Assembly (NCBI RefSeq): GCF_000834055.1
Contig: NZ_JXSQ01000025.1
Location: forward strand, 1-46,314
Length of the DNA: 46,314 nucleotides
DNA from: Leucobacter komagatae
GTDB taxonomy: Bacteria > Actinomycetota > Actinomycetes > Actinomycetales > Microbacteriaceae
Direction of reading: 5' to 3'
In this document: piece by piece, positions 42,089 to 46,314 of the stretch
Position numbering within the stretch: the stretch's first letter is position 1
Layout: each line of letters starts with the position of its first letter
Translations under genes and position numbers: made by a program
Notes under the pieces: generated by a model
Databases searched by the model: none
What the model was told of the DNA's origin: nothing
The model's input: the letters and a program-made list of their open reading frames with translations, nothing else

Positions 42089-42504
42089 ATGATGTCGAAT
42101 GAAGTGTACGGATACATGTTCGTAGACCACGCTGAAACTACCCCTGAGTTACAGGCGGAGAAGTTAGGGACCGCAACGTTGTTCTGCGACTACGGAACCC
42201 CGAACGAACAGGCCAGGCCCGCGTTGAACGATGTACTCACTCAAGTCATACACGCGATGTGATCTATGTCGAAAGGACCTCCAGGGCAGCAATAACCTTG
42301 ACGGAGTTTTACGGACTCGTGATACTTCTCTCATTGCGGGGTACCGGGTTTGAAACGGTTGCGGTAGCTTTCATGTTTAGTCCCGCCTTGGACACCTCAT
42401 CGCAGGCACTCGAAGGTGCGACGTTCGATGATTGTGGATTGAATCAATGCATGGCAGCGCTCGAGCAGACTCCACAAGTAGCAAAAGTACATCCTGCTGA
42501 GTGA
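42089..42504 (+). pseudogene. Frameshifted serine recombinase (resolvase/invertase) remnant
   Basis: Two overlapping frames join into one resolvase-like N-terminal domain. Frame 1 (42089-42262) has GYMFVDHAETTPELQAEKLG, D-Y-G and RPALNDVL. Frame 2 (to 42504) continues DVIYVERTSRA, LLSLRGTGF and a final LDTSSQALEG. The break lies near 42250-42262. In active enzymes the first motif is GYxRVS, with the nucleophile Ser; here it reads FVDH, so the protein is both shifted and lacks the nucleophile. No C-terminal helix-turn-helix is visible. A strong promoter, palindromic operator and ribosome-binding site persist upstream. Confidence 0.6.
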
Positions 42505-43133
42505 CGCCGTTCTGAGCCACGGAGGAGTACTACCGCACGGGTTGTTGAGTCATGCGCGGTCAGCCCTATTGAACTGTTTCAGGCAGTACAAGGGGATCGG
42601 GCGTACTTCACTTCCCGAAAACTTGGGGAGAAGCCTACGGACTCAACGTTTCCCCCAAGCCATTGGAAGAACCAATCAAGCGCAACACTCTCAACCCCTG
42701 GTGTCAGGCTTTGTCCAGGAGTCGTGCGCGAGAGGGTATTGTCTGCACGAGCAAAGCTTCCACCCCCTCCAGCAGCGCCGTTGCGGCTTCGTGGAGTTCT
42801 GTGTCGCTTTGTTGTCGCCGGTCACGGATCAGGTAGGGCAGACGCATCCCAGGCCTCGCGACATCTGTGGGGTTGGGGCGCTGAAAGGTGATGAGCCACA
42901 GTAGGCAGACCTGGGTCTTCCACATTCACGGTCTTTACATTCGCCGGGCGTAAGTGCGGCACGCAATGGGGACATCAGCTTTGCCTTCTTGTTAAGAGGC
43001 GACCGGAAGTCGGATTTCAACCGCCTTCGGGAGCTGCCAGGTTCTTGGGTAGTAAGAAAGTTGCTCAGGCCCACGCCTTTCAGGAGTGGTGAGGCGCTCT
43101 CTGCGATGGTGGCTTGTGGGACGATCTATGCAA
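42505..43133. other. Unassigned island DNA
   Basis: About 630 bp between the recombinase remnant and the HNH gene stop. Short open frames occur on both strands, for example a minus-strand frame with RDRRQQSDTELHEAATALLE at 42770-42830. None has a convincing start, ribosome-binding site or family. It is probably decayed coding sequence. Confidence 0.4.
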
Positions 43134-43967
43134 TTAGAGACTCGCAGGGAGATCTTGGATCCAGGCGGAGCAGAGCATTGCATCAATGACTGCCTGATGG
43201 GGGCCCGCCGGGGTCTCGAGATGTGATGTGCGCATATCCTCCAAGTGATTCTCGCGTGCACGAATCGAGGTCGTGCTGAGGAAATATCGATGTGCTTGGG
43301 CGACCATTCTCGAGATTTCAGAAGACCAGCGTCTCGACAGCTTTGCATCCTTGAAAGTGTCTGAGACTCGTTTGGCGAGTGCTGTGTCACCAACGAAATC
43401 TGCTGGAACGAAGAATCTGAGTCCCGGAGGATTGAATGAGCCATCCCAGATTATCTCGGCTGTGAGCCATTTGCTGCTTCCGATATCATCAAAATAGGGG
43501 TGAAACTTGTTTTTCGCGCCACGCAGATTCCAATTGCACGCTCCGCACGAAGGAACCAGATTCGCCGGGAAGACCGCAAGCAATGGATACTTGGATTTTT
43601 CCTTGTAGTGGTCGGCCTGCTCAGCCGCTCGTTCACCGCAGTAAGAACAGAGCTTGGGCAATCCTTGATCGTCATTGATAACCTCATCGTAGAATTCCCG
43701 TCCATTTTTGCCCCGCAAATGCTCGTTGTACAAAGCAGTCATCTCTCCGTTGGCGAGCGCGACTGGGGTTTTTACAGACGTTGCGTAAGTGAACTGTCCT
43801 TGTCCGCAGTGTAGACGATACTCCTTCTCCGCCTCGTGAAGCGCGCGCAGCAGAGGTGTTAGCTGCACTACCCTCGTCTTTCTGTGTGAGTAGAGGAGGT
43901 CAAACACCTTGGCATTGCGATGCAACGGAGCCGGATAGTTGAGCATTGAAGACTTAGGCCTCTTCAT
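43134..43967 (-). CDS. HNH endonuclease, PtuB-like
   Basis: 277-aa nuclease. The HNH/zinc module is intact: C107-x2-C110 (LCSYCGE), catalytic D119-H120 (QADHYKEKSKYP), N136 (PANLVPSC) and C141-x2-C144 followed by N145 (CGACN). A downstream block HPYFDDIGSSKWLTAEI is typical of HNH proteins paired with AAA ATPases. ATG 43967 lies inside the ATPase 3' end (14-bp overlap); ATG 43946 is an alternative. The coupling and domain type match PtuB of Septu anti-phage systems, in which the nuclease is controlled by the ATPase. Confidence 0.88.
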   Translation of the reverse strand: MKRPKSSMLNYPAPLHRNAKVFDLLYSHRKTRVVQLTPLLRALHEAEKEYRLHCGQGQFTYATSVKTPVALANGEMTALYNEHLRGKNGREFYDEVINDDQGLPKLCSYCGERAAEQADHYKEKSKYPLLAVFPANLVPSCGACNWNLRGAKNKFHPYFDDIGSSKWLTAEIIWDGSFNPPGLRFFVPADFVGDTALAKRVSDTFKDAKLSRRWSSEISRMVAQAHRYFLSTTSIRARENHLEDMRTSHLETPAGPHQAVIDAMLCSAWIQDLPASL

Positions 43968-45549
43968 CAGGATGATTAGCGGCGATGAGTGAGCGCAATA
44001 CTGAGCGCCCCATGACCCCGAGATGTCCTCCCAGCTCTTCTAAGGCCTCATCAAAGCTCTCGAACCGTGACGCCAGCTCATTTAGCGTCTTGTAAAAGCC
44101 GCTTTCTGATACTTCCAAGCCGAATACATCGTACGTCAAGGCACCCGTGTCTTCGCCAAATGTTTCAATGCTTGGAGCAGAAGCCTGCAACCCCTTTCGC
44201 CCACGGAGGAGCTTCTTGACGTTGGTTCGCGGAACCTCCTGGAGCACAACGGGAGAGTGCGTCGCCACAATCGCGACAGCATTTTTCTTGATAAGTAGCT
44301 CGTTCAAACTTCTCATTAGCGATCCCAGGAGAGGGGGGTGTAGGTGGGCCTCGGGCTCGTCGAGGACCACAAGGCTCCGTTCGGCAAGCGTCGCCGCAAT
44401 GTATGTAATGGTCAGAAGAACTACCTTGTGCCCGTCACTCAGCCGATGAAACGCAGTTGAGAGTGCCTCGCGGGGTATTTGGTTCTCTTCGCTTTCACTG
44501 ACGTCGTCTAGTATGGCGTCGAGCTCGCGGAGGATTCTCAGTCTCCGGAACACTGGGTCACTCTCTAAGGCGGCGAGTGCTTCCTTCCAAAGCTGAACTC
44601 GCTGTCGCTCGATGACCAATAGGAAGGACCGTATAAAGGAGTCGACCGGTGCTTCGTGCTCAGAGTTCTCAACGAGTTGGCTTTTGCTCTGGCCCATACC
44701 AATAACAGGTGGGCGAATGAGTTGCCCATCGGGGGTCGATTGTTTGATTCCGCTCAGACCGACCTTGCTGTAAGAAATCCCGCTCTCAAACTTCCAGTCT
44801 TTGTCTGCGTCAAAGTGATCGAACGCGCTCCAGGAAACATAGAGAACTCCAGCCAGTACGTCCTCGGACTTCCCATCTCCATCGAAGACTTGGAGGCTTT
44901 GCTGCGGGTCGCTTTTGTCTCCTGTGGCAAGCAATCTCGTGATATTGCGAAGTAACGTAGTCTTTCCGACCCCGTTCCTGCCGATAACGGTGTGAAGATT
45001 GGTGCGGGGCTTCAAGTCCGGATCTACTAGGAACTCTGTTGCGAATTCATTCTGATTGTATTTAATCCTGTAGAAGCTGGCACCCCCCTCGTTATGCAGA
45101 ATTCGTCTGTACTCTCCTTGGACCGAGGAAAGCGAGACTGCTCGGAGAAGAGATCGGCGCACCGCCGACTTGGTTCTATTCGCGACCAGTCGAGAGGGGT
45201 CGAAAACTGCGTCCCTAAGTGCTTGGCAGAACTCGGTGCGTTCGTGCTCCGGGAGTCCCGCTAAAGCCTCATAGTAATTGTCTGTCTGTCCGAGCGAGAC
45301 GAGTGCACTTGGGAGCGCCTTCGCGGAATAATCACCTTTCAAGGGGTGAGTCAAATCTGTTTGCGGCTTTCCGGTTGGATCTTGTATCTTGACATGGCCA
45401 AGCTTCACTTCCCGACCGTCGAGTGCAAAATACTGGGCGATGTAGAGGTTCTTGAAGTCCCACCAGTCGTTCCATTCGACAGGCATAAGTACCAAGAGTC
45501 CGAGGGTACCTTTCGGGTTGCTCAGGTCTTTTCGTACTTGAATTCGCAT
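43954..45549 (-). CDS. AAA15/21-type ATPase, PtuA-like, with N-terminal extension
   Basis: 531 aa from ATG 45549, which follows GGGGAG. Walker A GRNGVGKTT (about residues 188-197), ABC-like signature LSDGHK (about 370), Walker B LVVLDEPEAHLHPP (about 393) and switch ATHSPVVLQEV (about 428) define an OLD/PtuA/SMC-like ATPase. Typical PtuA proteins start their ATPase fold near the N-terminus. Here the first ~185 residues (MRIQVRKDLSNPKGTLGLLV...) form an extra domain I do not recognise. Codon use is AT-richer than the backbone. It probably oligomerises and regulates the downstream HNH nuclease. Confidence 0.88.
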   Translation of the reverse strand: MRIQVRKDLSNPKGTLGLLVLMPVEWNDWWDFKNLYIAQYFALDGREVKLGHVKIQDPTGKPQTDLTHPLKGDYSAKALPSALVSLGQTDNYYEALAGLPEHERTEFCQALRDAVFDPSRLVANRTKSAVRRSLLRAVSLSSVQGEYRRILHNEGGASFYRIKYNQNEFATEFLVDPDLKPRTNLHTVIGRNGVGKTTLLRNITRLLATGDKSDPQQSLQVFDGDGKSEDVLAGVLYVSWSAFDHFDADKDWKFESGISYSKVGLSGIKQSTPDGQLIRPPVIGMGQSKSQLVENSEHEAPVDSFIRSFLLVIERQRVQLWKEALAALESDPVFRRLRILRELDAILDDVSESEENQIPREALSTAFHRLSDGHKVVLLTITYIAATLAERSLVVLDEPEAHLHPPLLGSLMRSLNELLIKKNAVAIVATHSPVVLQEVPRTNVKKLLRGRKGLQASAPSIETFGEDTGALTYDVFGLEVSESGFYKTLNELASRFESFDEALEELGGHLGVMGRSVLRSLIAANHPDEEA

Positions 45550-45683
45550 GAAACCGCTCCCCGTTGCTGCACTGTTCACTGGCTTAGGCCTAGCCTAGTC
45601 CTCGGCTATAGAATCTGTTTCTCTAGCCGGTTGACTGCGCTCTGCAAGCTCACTGCCCTGCGGAAGTCGAGCTGGGAGTTTCA
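45550..45683 (-). promoter_or_regulatory. Spacer between TIR and ATPase genes
   Basis: 134 bp. On the minus strand it carries TCTATA/TATAGC-like -10 candidates around 45603-45612, and an AGGCCT-centred near-palindrome about 45585-45595. A separate promoter for the ATPase-HNH pair is possible, but no -35 at good spacing is evident. Confidence 0.3.
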
Positions 45684-46314
45684 TTAAAATGGTGTGTCAA
45701 CGTCCCTTTCGTCAACGATTAGACCCAAATCATTGATGTTGTTTGCCTCGGCGACCTCCGAAATTAACTCGGCATTTGCGGGAAACCCTGGTTGATCCTT
45801 GAGGAAGCGGAGTATTCGGTGTGCTAATCCCTCCCCGCTACTCTGTCCTTTGGGGCGGTACTCAGCATTGGCGACTTGATTATTATCTCGCGCAGCAACT
45901 GCAACTGCGGCGGTTTGCGCGGCGGTCAAATCTCTGCGGTGCTCGATGAAACCAAAGCGCTTGTTCGCCGCGTCGAAACTAGTTGCGCTCTGAAGCGAGA
46001 GGGCAAGAGACGTCGCGAAGCTTTCAGCAATTTCACTTTGGAGCGAAAGCCAGGTGACGAGGTTAGTTGCGACGTCGCTTGCCTTCCACTCGTCCGGAAC
46101 ATGCTGCGCTTGTCGTCTGCCGAAGAATCCATACGGTGATGCCGTCTGATACTTGAGAGTGTGTAAGGGGATGCTCCTGCCGCGCATCCAGCCTACTTCT
46201 TGATCGCAGAAGGTGCTGCTTTCAAACCCGGGCACCAAAAATATGACACCCGCATGGGTCGTTCGAAGTTCCTTTTCGATCCTGTCGACCCATTCCTCCC
46301 CAGGGTTGATATCA
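45684..46314 (-). CDS. TIR-domain protein (5' end beyond window)
   Basis: The open frame runs from the stop at 45684 to the window edge, giving about 210 visible residues of the C-terminal part. The visible start INPGEEWVDRIEKELR leads into VIFLVPGFESSTFCDQEVGW and then SPYGFFGRRQAQ, a TIR_2-type pattern. Glu in FCDQE is at the position of the NAD-cleaving catalytic Glu of bacterial TIR effectors. A ~120-residue helical C-terminal region contains RDNNQVANAEY. Same strand as, and directly upstream of, the ATPase and HNH genes, so it is probably part of the same defence locus. Confidence 0.75.
   Translation of the reverse strand, partial: DINPGEEWVDRIEKELRTTHAGVIFLVPGFESSTFCDQEVGWMRGRSIPLHTLKYQTASPYGFFGRRQAQHVPDEWKASDVATNLVTWLSLQSEIAESFATSLALSLQSATSFDAANKRFGFIEHRRDLTAAQTAAVAVAARDNNQVANAEYRPKGQSSGEGLAHRILRFLKDQPGFPANAELISEVAEANNINDLGLIVDERDVDTPF

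Noticed and set aside
42259..42504. Independent 81-aa gene coupled to the preceding small ORF
   Set aside because: Its sequence continues the serine-recombinase fold from the point where the first frame ends, so a frame shift explains it better.
42542..42904. 120-codon plus-strand ORF in the island
   Set aside because: No ribosome-binding site, no domain, composition unlike real proteins; treated as non-coding or decayed.
45580..45600. Iron-box-like TAGGCTAGGCCTAA upstream of the ATPase
   Set aside because: Only one half fits the DtxR consensus and the spacing is wrong; likely coincidence.

Overview
The window looks like the chromosome of a high-GC Gram-positive actinobacterium, most likely Microbacteriaceae (Leucobacter-like). 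This is inferred from strong G/C third-position bias, frequent GTG starts, ATGA/GTGA-coupled operons, a men (menaquinone) cluster in the actinobacterial arrangement, a DUF2207 giant protein and a sortase-type IAATG surface protease. No database search was possible.

Layout. 1-2.4 kb: exonuclease III and an acyl-CoA thioesterase/BAAT-like hydrolase on the minus strand. 2.4-13.7 kb: a tightly coupled catabolic locus with an aldo/keto reductase-like protein, an M20D amidohydrolase, a five-function oligopeptide-type ABC importer, two luciferase-like flavin monooxygenases, a DUF1684 protein and a convergent flavin reductase. Together they read as import, deacylation and flavin-dependent oxidation of a small N-acylated compound. 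14.2-16.1 kb: a secreted, wall-anchored M14 carboxypeptidase. 16.2-21.0 kb: a minus-strand Fbp/Phn-type ABC importer whose last gene is a metallophosphoesterase. 21.3-22.2 kb: a DUF2975/HTH pair, a bidirectional terminator and tRNA-Arg(ACG). 22.2-29.4 kb: two acyl-CoA synthetases flanking apt and a DUF2207 membrane protein. 29.4-34.6 kb: menC, a VIT-family Fe/Mn transporter, menB, menE and menA, with two DtxR/IdeR-like iron boxes between menC and the VIT gene. 34.5-41.7 kb: an acyltransferase-3 membrane protein, a heterodimeric ABC exporter preceded by a 20-codon upstream ORF, an HPP-family protein and an unknown surface protein.

From 41.8 kb the character changes. A terminator and the 3' part of a tRNA-Ser(GCT), with encoded CCA but no 5' half, form a probable attachment-site scar. 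Beyond it the DNA is visibly AT-richer. It holds a frameshifted serine-recombinase remnant, an unassigned stretch, and a minus-strand array encoding a TIR-domain protein (cut by the window edge), an AAA ATPase with a long N-terminal extension, and an HNH endonuclease. The ATPase/HNH pair is Septu (PtuA/PtuB)-like. With the TIR gene immediately upstream, it is the best candidate in the window for an undescribed anti-phage defence system carried on an integrated element.

Several uncoupled genes (xthA, apt, menB, menE, HPP) have a TAnnnT hexamer 6-7 nt upstream of the start codon, suggesting leaderless transcripts.
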